51,757 bases of DNA from NCBI RefSeq assembly GCF_020880415.1, contig NZ_JAJIUJ010000026.1:1-51757 (forward strand). The letters are read 5' to 3'. Below are positions 10,867 to 19,477 of the stretch, in pieces. The position numbers were made by a program, and so were the translations under genes. Position 1 is the stretch's first letter, and every line of letters starts with the position of its first letter. The notes beneath the pieces were generated by a model. That model did no database searches, was not told the origin of the DNA, and saw nothing but the letters and a program-made list of their open reading frames with translations. This DNA is from Xanthomonas euvesicatoria pv. euvesicatoria (GTDB taxonomy: Bacteria; Pseudomonadota; Gammaproteobacteria; Xanthomonadales; Xanthomonadaceae).

Positions 10867-11451
10867 ATGGACACCGCCACACATGCCACGCCCGCGTCCG
10901 CTTCGCCGCTTGCCATCGTGGTGATGGGCGTGTCGGGCAGCGGCAAGACCACCATTGCACACGCGCTGGCAGCGCATTACCGCTTCCGTTTTCTGGATGC
11001 CGACGACTACCACAGCGTGGCAGCACGCGCGCAGATGGCGGCCGGCCAACCGCTCACCGACGCGATGCGCCTGCCGTGGGTAGAACTGCTATCGGCCAAG
11101 CTGCGCGATTGCGTACAGGCAGGCGAATCGGTGGTGCTGGCCTTCTCCGGTTTGCGCAGCGCGCATCGCCAACTGCTGCGCAACAGCGGCGTGCCGATGC
11201 GCTTTGTGTTCCTGCATGCGGCCCCGCACGTGATCGCCGCCCGCCTGAGCAACCGCGCCGGCCACTTCATGCCACCCACATTGCTCGACAGCCAGCTGCA
11301 GACATTGGAGCTGCCGTTGGACGAAGCGGACGTGGTGTCGGTGGACGTGGACGCCAGCGTGCCAGCGGTTGTGCAGGATGCGATCGCACAGCTAGCCGCG
11401 ATCGATCCCGCTGCAGTGCAACACGCTTCGCGCGCGTCGGAGCGGGTGTAA
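10867..11451 (+). CDS. gntK: Gluconokinase (GntK type)
   Basis: The roughly 194-residue cytoplasmic kinase phosphorylates gluconate with ATP to 6-phosphogluconate, feeding the pentose phosphate and Entner-Doudoroff routes. It shows the P-loop VVMGVSGSGKTTIAHALA near the N-terminus, FLDADDYHSVAARAQMAAGQPLTD, DAMRLPWVELL and the late segment LSNRAGHFMPPTLLDSQLQTLE, all typical of GntK. Length fits the family (about 170-200). A GTG and an ATG lie side by side (10864 and 10867); I chose the ATG. No clear Shine-Dalgarno is visible. It is divergent from the symporter-GH94 pair. Gluconate is exactly the second product expected if GH94 acts on cellobionate. Confidence 0.92.
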   Translation: MDTATHATPASASPLAIVVMGVSGSGKTTIAHALAAHYRFRFLDADDYHSVAARAQMAAGQPLTDAMRLPWVELLSAKLRDCVQAGESVVLAFSGLRSAHRQLLRNSGVPMRFVFLHAAPHVIAARLSNRAGHFMPPTLLDSQLQTLELPLDEADVVSVDVDASVPAVVQDAIAQLAAIDPAAVQHASRASERV

Positions 11452-11502
11452 GCGGACGCAGACCATTTGCGTGATGCGTGCAGTGGGTGCCGTCTAGGCG
11501 TC

Positions 11503-11530
11503 GTGCGTTGTGCGTTGTGCGTTGTGCGTC
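11503..11530. repeat. Heptamer tandem repeat GTGCGTT x4
   Basis: Four back-to-back heptamers (GTGCGTT three times, then GTGCGTC) follow the gluconokinase gene. They are non-coding and could vary in number between strains. Confidence 0.8.
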
Positions 11531-11636
11531 GCGAGGCTGCCGCTTCCGTGTCGAGATGGATACCTGCAGCGATGCGCGGCGCGCAGCCGCACGACCGCAC
11601 GCCGCTGCGAAGTGCGCGCATCTGCAACGCGCCATG

Positions 11637-11685
11637 CCCTTCTCCCGCCGGAGAAGGTGTCCCGAAGCGACGGATGAGGGTACGG
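11637..11685. repeat. Decayed copy of the glyQ-glyS intergenic element
   Basis: The stretch from CCCTTCTCCC through GGAGAAGGTGTCCCGAAG to GATGAGGG aligns with the left part of the elements at 28304-28594, with several substitutions. The right part is not recognisable. Confidence 0.6.
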
Positions 11686-11985
11686 CCACCCGCATCGCGC
11701 ATCCCGCCACCGCCGCACGCGGCACGACAAGCAACGCGCAATGCAATCGGCCACAGCGCCGATCCCAAACGCCCCATTCGGTACATACCGCAGGACGCTG
11801 CCATCGACCGGAGACGCTGCGCACCGGGTTCTCCTCGCGCCCTTCCCCATCGCGTCCATCCGTTGCAAAGACCCACCACACAAGGTTGCGCAACATTTCC
11901 TGGTTACTTCTTGCAAACCGCCGTCATCGGCGCATCCTCGGCCAAGCCCGCATCAATCATTTTTTCTATCGCAACCCAGGAAATA

Positions 11986-12000
11986 GTGATGAATCATCAC
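11986..12000. promoter_or_regulatory. Palindrome upstream of the PQQ-protein gene
   Basis: GTGATGAATCATCAC has two perfect 7-base arms around a single central A. It lies about 185 bases before the start codon of the PQQ-propeller gene in an unusually AT-rich patch. It is a candidate operator; the regulator is unknown. Confidence 0.3.
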
Positions 12001-12185
12001 GATTTGTGCGAATAACGAACCGATTGAACGTAAATTTTTCAAGCTGGTCGCACCAGATGCAAACGGACCCGACCGCTGTCTGAATGCAGCGCCGCGCAGG
12101 TGTTGCGCAGTCACGTCAATCGTCCATCGTTCGGTCAGCAGATCCGGGGGGATCCAGCGCTTCCTTCCATCTAGGACATGCCGTG

Positions 12186-13916
12186 ATGACCAATCCCAAA
12201 CGCCGTTTGCGATTTTGCAGTTTGACGCTCGTTCCTTGCCTGCTCGTCAGTGCCGTGGCTTTCGCGCAGTCTGGCGCCACCACCGCGCAACAGCCGGTAT
12301 CGTCCCTGGATACCGAGGCATTCGCACGCTCCGGCTAGGTCTGGCGCAGCTTCGGTCAAGACCTTCCCTTCGCCAGCCCCACCAACTGGACCACCGCCGG
12401 TGGCGGCTACTTGAACTCGCGTTTCGCACCGGGCGAGTGGAAGATCAATCGCACCACCGCCAAGACGCTCAAGCCGGCGTGGACGCTGACCACCACCGGC
12501 GACATCTCGGCCACGCCCAGCGTCGAAGGCGGCACCCTGTATGTGCCCGACTGGGGTGGCACGCTGTATAGCGTGGACACGCAAACCGGCAAGCCGAACT
12601 GGCAAGCCAAACTGTCCGATTACACCGGCAACGCCAACTCGGTGACGCGCAACACGCCGGCCATCAGCGCCAAGAGCATCATCGTTGGCGACCAGGTCGC
12701 CGGCACCTTGCTGGCGCTGGACAAGAAGACCGGCAAGCTGCTGTGGAAGACCACGGTGGAAGCCAACCCGCAGGCGCGCGTCACCTCCTCGCCGGTCATC
12801 TACGGCAACCGCATCTACGTCGGCGTCTCCTCCGGCGACTGGGGCAACCTGGCGGCCAACCACACCTTCAGCTTCCGCGGCAGCGTGGTGGCGGTGGATC
12901 TGAACACCGGTAAGAAGGTATGGCAGTTTTACAACGTGCCCGAGGGTTACACCGGCGCATCGGTGTGGGGCCAGGTGGCCATCGACCCGATCAACCGTCG
13001 CCTGTATTTCGGCACCGGCAACAACTACAACATTCCGCAGGGCGTGGGTAACTGCATTTCAAACGCGCGCTCCTATCGCGGTAGCGAACTCACCGTGCAG
13101 GATGAGCTCAACTGCATGGCGCCGGACAACTACGTCGATTCGGTGATTTCGTTGAATCTGGATACCGGCAAATTGATCTGGGCCAACCGTGCACAGGGGT
13201 ACGATGCGTGGAACCTGTCCTGCATCGTGGCGCCGACCAACGGTCTGTGCCCCAACACGCAGGCAACCAACCTGACCGGCCCGGATTACGACTTTGGCGG
13301 TGCCGGCGTGCAACTGTTTGCCGTGCCGCGCAACGGCAGGTTGCAGCAGTTGGTCGGCGCTGGTCAGAAGAGCGGCATCTACTGGGCCTTCGACGCCAAG
13401 ACCGGCGCCAAGGTCTGGTCGACCCAGGTCGGCCCCGGCGGCACCACCGGTGGCGTGGAATGGGGTACCGCGTTCGACCCGTACAAGTCGCAGATCTACG
13501 TGGCCATCAACAACAACTCCAACGCCACCTATACGTTGGGGCCGGCGAACGTGCAGACCCATAACGGCGGCTCGTGGGCCGCGCTGGACGCGGCAACCGG
13601 CAAGATCAAATGGCAGGTCAAGGTGCCCGGCATCAACCCGGTGAATCCGACCGTGCCGGCGGGCGGCCAGGGCTCGCTGACGGTGTCGCCGAACCTGCTG
13701 TATGCCGGCTCGATGGCCGGCAATATGGTGGCACTGGACGCCGACACCGGCGCCGCCGTGTGGAACTACAACGCCAGCGGCTCGGTGATCAGTTCGCCGG
13801 CCATCGCAAACGGCGCGCTGTATTGGGGCGCCGGCTACGGCCGCTTCAACTTCGGCACGGCGGCCACCGGCAACCAGCTGACCAAGTTCGTGCCGGACAA
13901 CGCAGCAGCCAAGTAA
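12186..13916 (+). pseudogene. PQQ-binding beta-propeller protein (PVA-dehydrogenase-like), interrupted by an in-frame TAG
   Basis: The reading frame from the ATG at 12186 starts with a signal peptide (RRLRFCSLTLVPCLLVSAVAFAQ) and meets a TAG at 12336-12338 (codon 51). It then continues in the same frame for 525 codons. The downstream part has repeated propeller-blade motifs of the type A-D-x-x-T-G-K-x-x-W: YSVDTQTGKPNW, ALDKKTGKLLW, AVDLNTGKKVW, SLNLDTGKLIW, AFDAKTGAKVW, ALDAATGKIKW and ALDADTGAAVW. This is typical of quinoprotein or polyvinyl-alcohol-dehydrogenase-like periplasmic proteins. Coding character runs straight across the stop (VWRSFGQDLPFASPTNW follows it), so a single nonsense mutation, possibly CAG to TAG, is the simplest reading. 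Without suppression the propeller part has no export signal. Reinitiation near 12411 would make a non-exported fragment. Confidence 0.85.
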
Positions 13917-13960
13917 GCGGAGTCTGCAGGACGGCAGTGACGCGTCCTGTCTGCAACACG

Positions 13961-13986
13961 ACACTGCCGCCTTCGGGCGGCAGTGT
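13961..13986 (+). terminator. Strong hairpin terminator after the PQQ-protein gene
   Basis: ACACTGCCGCC pairs perfectly with GGCGGCAGTGT around a TTCG tetraloop, followed by CTTTC. It starts 44 bases after the stop codon. The rest of the stretch to 14255 shows no gene that I can support. Confidence 0.8.
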
Positions 13987-14255
13987 CTTTCAGTGATTGT
14001 TGTTGGGCTGGTATGGCTGCAGGCGCTGCACGGCGTGAGCCGCAATGCGGTGCGGGATCGTCTGCAGCGATGACGCTGCGTCCACCCGCCAAACACGGCG
14101 CGGCAAACTAAACGTCGCCAGTGGTTGCCAGGCGGGTACGGACGGCGTGCAGCAACCGCAGCGTCCACATGCCATGCCGGACGAGCAGAGGCCACACCCG
14201 CCGAGTGACTGCTAGTGGCTGCGCACACTCAGTTGTAGCTGCTCCAAGCTCCCAG

Positions 14256-14483
14256 CTACAACCGCGTGACCTGGCATAGGCGAATCTGCCCTGCTTCCAG
14301 GCCGTGTGCCTCGGCCGCACGCCGGCGCAGCGCGCTCACCAGCGCGGCTGCGTCCAGTTCACCATCGGCCGGCACGTCCACGCTATGCGCCAGTTGCCCC
14401 CATAGCACCGGCCGACCATCGCAGTAGCCCTCGTAATCGGCGAAGTAATGCAGCTGGCGCCGCTCAGGTCCCGACGTGGACAT
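14256..14483 (-). CDS. Small conserved-looking protein of unknown function, third gene of the AroQ-like cluster
   Basis: This is a 75-residue frame starting MSTSGPERRQLHYFADYEGY and ending IRLCQVTRL. I do not recognise a family. Its ATG at 14483 lies inside the end of the upstream AroQ-like gene (20-base overlap), which suggests translational coupling. Its composition is ordinary for a protein, with an acidic, helix-forming C-terminal half (ELDAAALVSALRRRAAEAHG). I prefer this start to the longer upstream frame, which overlaps the AroQ-like gene and is Arg/Trp/Cys-rich there. Confidence 0.6.
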   Translation of the reverse strand: MSTSGPERRQLHYFADYEGYCDGRPVLWGQLAHSVDVPADGELDAAALVSALRRRAAEAHGLEAGQIRLCQVTRL

Positions 14484-14913
14484 CGCCTTGAATCTCCGTG
14501 CAGCCCAGATGTTCCAGCGCGATCTCCAGCCCCAACAGATAGCTCTGCGCGCAGTAGCCACGCACCGTGGCGATGCACTGCCCCAAACCGTGCGGCAGGC
14601 AGCGTTCCGGACGGTCCACGCTGTCGTCGTGCGTTTCGACATAGGGGTAAGGCAATTGGCTCAACACGCGATGCAACCGCGCACTGTCCACGCAGCTGCC
14701 CGGATCGATCAGCGCAATCTCCATCCGCGCCTGGCCGGCCACACGCAGCGCATCCAGCAGTTCCTGTTCCGAGCCACAGGCACGCAAGGCCACCGTCTTG
14801 CCCGCGTCCCCGGCACACGCCACCAATTGGCGAATGACGGCGCGCGGCAACGGCTGTGGCCCACGCACCAGCGGCATGGCCGCCTCCGGCCCGCGCATGA
14901 TCATGATCGACAT
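14464..14913 (-). CDS. Degenerate AroQ-fold (type II dehydroquinase-like) protein A
   Basis: The 149-residue protein has the length and layout of type II 3-dehydroquinate dehydratase. It has an N-terminal beta strand ending in a GP motif (MSIMIMRGPE, compare NGPN), then ARMEIALIDPGSCVDS where AroQ has INPGAYTHTS. The strand YPYVETHDD matches the P-x-VEVH region, and GYCAQSYLLGLEIALEHLG resembles the GxxGYxLAL C-terminus. Key AroQ residues are missing: the flexible-lid Arg/Tyr segment is absent and the His of the THTS motif is replaced. The strand His is kept. I infer a pseudoenzyme or a protein with a new function. The ATG at 14913 is preceded by an excellent GAGGAGG at proper spacing. The gene follows its paralogue by 10 bases. 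Confidence 0.75.
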   Translation of the reverse strand: MSIMIMRGPEAAMPLVRGPQPLPRAVIRQLVACAGDAGKTVALRACGSEQELLDALRVAGQARMEIALIDPGSCVDSARLHRVLSQLPYPYVETHDDSVDRPERCLPHGLGQCIATVRGYCAQSYLLGLEIALEHLGCTEIQGDVHVGT

Positions 14914-14923
14914 GGCGACCTCC

Positions 14924-15352
14924 TCAGGCAGCAACGCGCAGTGGCGCGTGTATCGGTGGCAGACACCGCGCGGCAATGCCGAGCGACATCGCATATGCAC
15001 GCGGCGCATCGTGCGGCGTGATCACCACTGCCAATGGCGCATGCTGCGCATGCAGCCACGGCTCCAGTTCCTGATCGGCATCGGTATGCAGCTCGATATA
15101 CGGCGTGGGCAACGCGTCCACGGCAGCACGCAAGGCCCGCGCACAACTGCGCTCGGACAAGGGGAGATCGCCCGAATCCAGCAACACCAGCTCCACCTCG
15201 GCATCGCCACCGGCCGCATGCAGCTCGGCAATCAAGCGATCCACATCGGCACACGCCAACGTGCGCAACGCACGCCCGGCACACGCAGGCAATGGCATCG
15301 GCATCAACGGCGCCGGATCGGCCTGAGGACCGCGCAAAATCAGGATACACAT
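14924..15352 (-). CDS. Degenerate AroQ-fold (type II dehydroquinase-like) protein B
   Basis: The 142-residue protein is a paralogue of the next gene and first of the cluster. It begins MCILILRGPQ, has VELVLLDSGDLPLSERSC at the INPGAYTHTS position, then ALPTPYIELHTDADQE (the P-x-VEVHISN region). It ends with AVVITPHDAPRAYAMSLGIAA in place of the GxGxxGYxLAL segment. Neither the catalytic Tyr/Arg lid nor the first active-site His is visible; the His of IELH remains. The fold assignment rests on order, spacing and these motifs, not on a search. No good Shine-Dalgarno is seen before the ATG at 15352. A 270-base stretch upstream to the end of tamB should hold the promoter; it has a small GC-rich inverted repeat (15420-15437) flanked by two GCATAAAG copies. 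Confidence 0.72.
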   Translation of the reverse strand: MCILILRGPQADPAPLMPMPLPACAGRALRTLACADVDRLIAELHAAGGDAEVELVLLDSGDLPLSERSCARALRAAVDALPTPYIELHTDADQELEPWLHAQHAPLAVVITPHDAPRAYAMSLGIAARCLPPIHAPLRVAA

Positions 15353-15622
15353 CGTGTTCGGCTCAACGCACCACAGTGCGGGAGTGCCAAGGTAGGCCCG
15401 GCGGGCATAAAGGAGCTATTCGCGCGCCGGGGCGCGAGCATAAAGAGTGCGTAACGGCGTGTTTTCCATCAGTAGACACAACCCAACGCGCCATCGATGC
15501 CGATGCGCAGCGCAGGTAAAGCAGATGCAACCGATGTAATCCTCTACCCATGCAACGAGCGCTGCACGCGAACGGCGGCAGACATCATCGGTCGCCAGCA
15601 GTTTCTGCCGGCTCACCGTCGC

Positions 15623-18600
15623 CTACTTCTCCCGCCGCCAGTTCACCGACCCCTTGGTCTCGATGGTGCTGGATTCGGCTTCGATATCGAAGCCGCGGCT
15701 GAGCAGGTACTTGAGCGTCAGTACCGAGCCGCCGCCGACCATCGACACGCCGTAGCCGACGTAGAGTTTGGGCGAGAGATATTTGCCGAAACCCACCACC
15801 GAGCCCAGCGTGCTTGATTGACTGACGCCGGCTTCGTCCAGGCCGAGCTTGGCGCCGATCTGCGAGGCGATCAGGCTGCTGCCGGCCGATAGCGCCGCCG
15901 AGGCGGCGCTGACCTGCTGGGTTTCGTCGCTGCTGGCAGTGGACAGCCCGCGGCCGAGGACCAGGTACGAAAGCGCCTCCGATTGCGACATCGCCGGCTC
16001 GGACCACACATCGGCACGCGGCGATTCGGCGCGGCCGCTGACGTCGATGCCGGCGGTGACATCGCCGATCTTGCGTTCGGCGCGCAGGCTCACGCGCGGG
16101 TCGGAAACGATGTTGTTGTTCCAGGTCAGCTGGCCACGGGTGATGGTGAGATCCTGGCCATAGGCCTTGTAGCGCCCACGCACATCCAGCCCGCCATTGG
16201 CGGTCATTTCGCGGCCAGGGCGCGCGCGGATCTGCATCTGCCCGCTCAGTCCACCCTTGAGGCCGAAGCCGCTCATGTTGACCTTGTCGCCGAGCACGAT
16301 GGCCAGGTCCATGTCCAATGGCGATGCGGGCGTTTGTTCCGGGTCCACCGGGTCCAGCACCACCACGTCTTCGGACACCGAGGTGCCACGGTCCAGGCGT
16401 TCCAGGTCGATGTCCGCTTCGGGCACGGTGACCTTGCCGCGCAACTGCATGGTGTTGTCGGTAATGCCGAACTGCATGTCCGGGTTGGCGATGATGCGCA
16501 ACTCGCTGGTGTTGTAGGCCAGCACGTTGTCGCCGCGGATATTGAGCAGCAACGGGGTGCTGGTTCCGAACCACGACAACCCACCATCGACGGTGAGCGT
16601 GCCGGGGCCGGACTTGGCCGAGGCGGTGATCTTGGCCGAGCCGTCCGGCAGCGCATCGAAGCGGCCCTTGCCCTCGCTCAGCGTCAAACCCATCGACGGG
16701 TATTCGGCAGTGAAATCGCTCAAGGTGGCATCGCCGCCGAGCAGCGGTTTGTCGCGGGTGCCGCGCAGGCTCACGTGGCCCTCGACCAGCCCCTTCGGCC
16801 GCACCACGTCGGCAATCACCAGCTCCAGCCAGTACAGCCGCGACATGTTCAGATACAGCTCGCCGTTGAGCGGCGCGTACGCATCCCAGCCGGTATTGAA
16901 CTTGGCATCGACAAAGCCGGCGCCCTGGAAACCGATACCGAGCTTGCCCTGGATCTGTTGCTGGGTGAAATCGGCCTGCACGCTGAATTGGTCGTAGCGC
17001 AGCAACTCGCCGCGATTGGGATTGCCGGCCACTGCCGCGTAGCGGGTTTCGCCCAAGCGAATGCCGCCTTCGGGCGAGGCGATGCGCAGGCTGCCTTCCC
17101 AGGCGTTGCCGCGCGGCTTGAAGCTGCCGTCCAGCGACAGTTCGCCGCGCAGATAGATCTGCCGACCTTCCTGCTTGGGCAGCCACGGCTGCACCAGCGA
17201 CAGCGGCAATGCGTCGCCGTGCACCACCATGCCCTCGCGCGGCCAGTTGGCGCTGGCGCACAGCGCGCCGCCGGTGGCCGCGCCCAGGCAGGTGTCGGAC
17301 AAGGTAAACGCGGCGCCATCGGTGCTGAACTGCGCCGGTTTGCGCAGCGCCCAGGCATCGCCCTTGGCCGGTGCGATGCGCAGCGTGGCGACCTGCCCCT
17401 GCCAGCGCTCGCCGTTGCGCCGCACATCGCCCTGCAGGGCGACGCTGGCCATGCTGTTGGCGATGTCCGCATCCAGTCGCAAGGCCTCCACCGCTCCGCG
17501 CGCCTGCACGCGCACGCTATCCAGCACCACACCGGCTTCGATGGCGGTGCCTTGCAGGGCCAATTGCCCGTCGCTGCCGCGCCACGGCAGCCGGCCACGC
17601 AGGCTGATGCTCTGCGCGCTATAGGTGTCCCAACGCAGGCCGTTGCCGGCAATGTCGGCGGTGATGTCGGGTGCGTCGCGCTTGCCGCTGACCTGCAGCT
17701 GCCCGCGCACGATGCCGGTGGCGCCAGGCAGCACGTCGTCCAGCTGCAACGGCTGCAGCTGCGCGGCGATATCGAGCTGGTCGCCCACCTTGCCCTTGGC
17801 GTTGATGCGGCTATTCCCCAGCGCCAGTTGCAATTCGCCTTCGCCCTGTTCGCCGCGCAACGCGAACTTGCCGTTGCCCGACAGCGCGCGTTGACGCAGC
17901 TGCCCGGTCAGGCTGGGTATCTCTGCAGTGGCCTCGAACCCCGGCGAGACACCGCCGGCAGGTGCCGGCAATTGGCGACCCTTGGACGCGATCTTGCCGG
18001 ACAGGTTGCCGTTCCAACCCGGCGCGAAATAGCCCGGGTCGAACTTGGCCAGTTGCGCGCTGACATCCCATTGCAGCTCCGGCGCCCAGGCCACTTCACC
18101 GCTGAGATCCAGCGCGCCCCCCGGCGTTTTTGCCTGCACCTGCTTGAGCTGTGCACGTTGGTCGTTGCCGCGGCTGTCGAAGACCAGCTCGGCCTGCTGA
18201 CCATCGCGCTCCAGGGAGGCGCGGCCGATCGCGGCCCAGGCCTTCAAGGTGCCGGCCACGCCCAGGCGTGCGTCTTGCAACTCCACCGGCACCAGCGGCG
18301 CGTCCGGCGTGGCCGGATCCGCGGCCGGGATGAAGCGCAGGCCGCTGGCGTTGACCGCAAACCGGAAACTCGGATTCTGGGTGTCGCGGAAATCGGCGGT
18401 GCCACGCAGTTGCGTGCGGCCTTCGAAGGTGTCGATCACCAACGGTTCGACAGTGAGGACCTGCTCGGCCAGGCGGACATGCGAGGGTTGCAGCGTGGCG
18501 CTCAGCTCTCCTTGCTTGAGGCTGCCGTGCAGATCGGCGTTGCCGCCCTTGCCGGACGCCTGCAGGTTCAGCGCGATCGGCGTGGCCGGCGGGTTGGCTT

Positions 18601-19477
18601 GCCCCTCCGCGGCCGGAATCAACAACGAGGTATCCAGCGCCTCGGTCACGGCCTTGAATGCCCAGGTCGGGTCATCGCGGCCGGTGAACACCAGGCTGGC
18701 CTGCAGCGGCGCCGGCGCCCGGCCGGCAATGGCCACTTCCATCTTGTCCAGATCCCCGCGTGCCACCAGCCCCAGGCTGGCCGGGGTGCGCCCGCGTGCG
18801 GCCGGCAGCACGGCAGTGGCAGTCAGATCGGCACGGTAGTCGTCGTTGGGCAGGTAATCGCCGTGCAGGCGGAAGTCGCCCATGTCGGTGTCGATCACCA
18901 GATCGCGCGTGCGCAGCTCGCCGGTGGCGACCTCGAGCCCGCCCTGCACCTTGTGCAGCACGATCATCGGCTGCTGCAGCTGGGTGATGCGCAGGTTCTG
19001 CACATCGATCCTGTCGGCCTGGATCGCCAGCGGCACGTTGATCTGCGGCAGCGACTCGGGCCAGCTGGGCAGGGTGAACGGTTCCTCGCTCTTGCCCAGG
19101 TTCAACGTGGCATTGCTGACCTGCACCGCGTCCAGCTGCAGCTTGCGCCCCAGCAGCGGGCGCAGGTCCGGCTCCAGATACACGCGTTCTGCAGTGAAGT
19201 GGATGTCCTGATAATGGAAGTCCACATCGCGCAAGGTCAGCGGGCCGGCCACCGGGCCTTCGACGGTGCCGTAGGTAAACGTGGCGCCCACCGGCAGGCG
19301 CGCCACGACCTGCGCCAGCAACACCTCGCGCCCGGCCACGGTCTGCAGCAGCCAATAGACCGCGATCAAGGCCAGCAACACCAGCCCGAGCACGGTCAGG
19401 CCCGAGCCCACCCAGAACCGGCGCCGGCGATAGAAGCGCGGACGCGGTGCCGGCGGCGTAGGGGAAGGTGCGCTCAC
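15623..19477 (-). CDS. tamB: TamB, inner-membrane-anchored translocation and assembly subunit
   Basis: The 1284-residue protein has one N-terminal membrane anchor (residues about 20-42, WVGSGLTVLGLVLLALIAVYWLL), a long repetitive beta-rich periplasmic body (AsmA/TamB type), and the conserved DUF490 C-terminus. Signs of the last are RGRYKAYGQDLTITRGQLTWNN, SDPRVSLRAERKIGDVTAGIDV, EALSYLVLGRG and the final YLLSRGFDIEAES. With TamA it spans the envelope and helps insert certain outer-membrane proteins or move lipids. It starts with GTG at 19477 and overlaps the tamA stop by four bases (GTGA), so the two are translationally coupled. A 1172-codon open frame runs on the opposite strand but has no protein-like sequence. 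Confidence 0.95.
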   Translation of the reverse strand: MSAPSPTPPAPRPRFYRRRRFWVGSGLTVLGLVLLALIAVYWLLQTVAGREVLLAQVVARLPVGATFTYGTVEGPVAGPLTLRDVDFHYQDIHFTAERVYLEPDLRPLLGRKLQLDAVQVSNATLNLGKSEEPFTLPSWPESLPQINVPLAIQADRIDVQNLRITQLQQPMIVLHKVQGGLEVATGELRTRDLVIDTDMGDFRLHGDYLPNDDYRADLTATAVLPAARGRTPASLGLVARGDLDKMEVAIAGRAPAPLQASLVFTGRDDPTWAFKAVTEALDTSLLIPAAEGQANPPATPIALNLQASGKGGNADLHGSLKQGELSATLQPSHVRLAEQVLTVEPLVIDTFEGRTQLRGTADFRDTQNPSFRFAVNASGLRFIPAADPATPDAPLVPVELQDARLGVAGTLKAWAAIGRASLERDGQQAELVFDSRGNDQRAQLKQVQAKTPGGALDLSGEVAWAPELQWDVSAQLAKFDPGYFAPGWNGNLSGKIASKGRQLPAPAGGVSPGFEATAEIPSLTGQLRQRALSGNGKFALRGEQGEGELQLALGNSRINAKGKVGDQLDIAAQLQPLQLDDVLPGATGIVRGQLQVSGKRDAPDITADIAGNGLRWDTYSAQSISLRGRLPWRGSDGQLALQGTAIEAGVVLDSVRVQARGAVEALRLDADIANSMASVALQGDVRRNGERWQGQVATLRIAPAKGDAWALRKPAQFSTDGAAFTLSDTCLGAATGGALCASANWPREGMVVHGDALPLSLVQPWLPKQEGRQIYLRGELSLDGSFKPRGNAWEGSLRIASPEGGIRLGETRYAAVAGNPNRGELLRYDQFSVQADFTQQQIQGKLGIGFQGAGFVDAKFNTGWDAYAPLNGELYLNMSRLYWLELVIADVVRPKGLVEGHVSLRGTRDKPLLGGDATLSDFTAEYPSMGLTLSEGKGRFDALPDGSAKITASAKSGPGTLTVDGGLSWFGTSTPLLLNIRGDNVLAYNTSELRIIANPDMQFGITDNTMQLRGKVTVPEADIDLERLDRGTSVSEDVVVLDPVDPEQTPASPLDMDLAIVLGDKVNMSGFGLKGGLSGQMQIRARPGREMTANGGLDVRGRYKAYGQDLTITRGQLTWNNNIVSDPRVSLRAERKIGDVTAGIDVSGRAESPRADVWSEPAMSQSEALSYLVLGRGLSTASSDETQQVSAASAALSAGSSLIASQIGAKLGLDEAGVSQSSTLGSVVGFGKYLSPKLYVGYGVSMVGGGSVLTLKYLLSRGFDIEAESSTIETKGSVNWRREK

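Larger units (their letters stand above)
11452..12185. other. Repeat-bearing intergenic region of 734 bases
   Basis: No gene family is recognisable here on either strand; the overlapping open frames have compositionally biased translations. The stretch holds a heptamer repeat (11503-11530), a decayed copy of the element found between glyQ and glyS (11637-11685), and a 15-base palindrome (11986-12000) in an AT-richer segment that is the probable promoter zone of the PQQ-protein gene. Confidence 0.6.

Noticed and set aside
11467..12083. Several 80-200 codon frames between gntK and the PQQ gene
   Set aside because: They overlap one another, run through repeats and have biased Arg/His/Ala compositions without family features.
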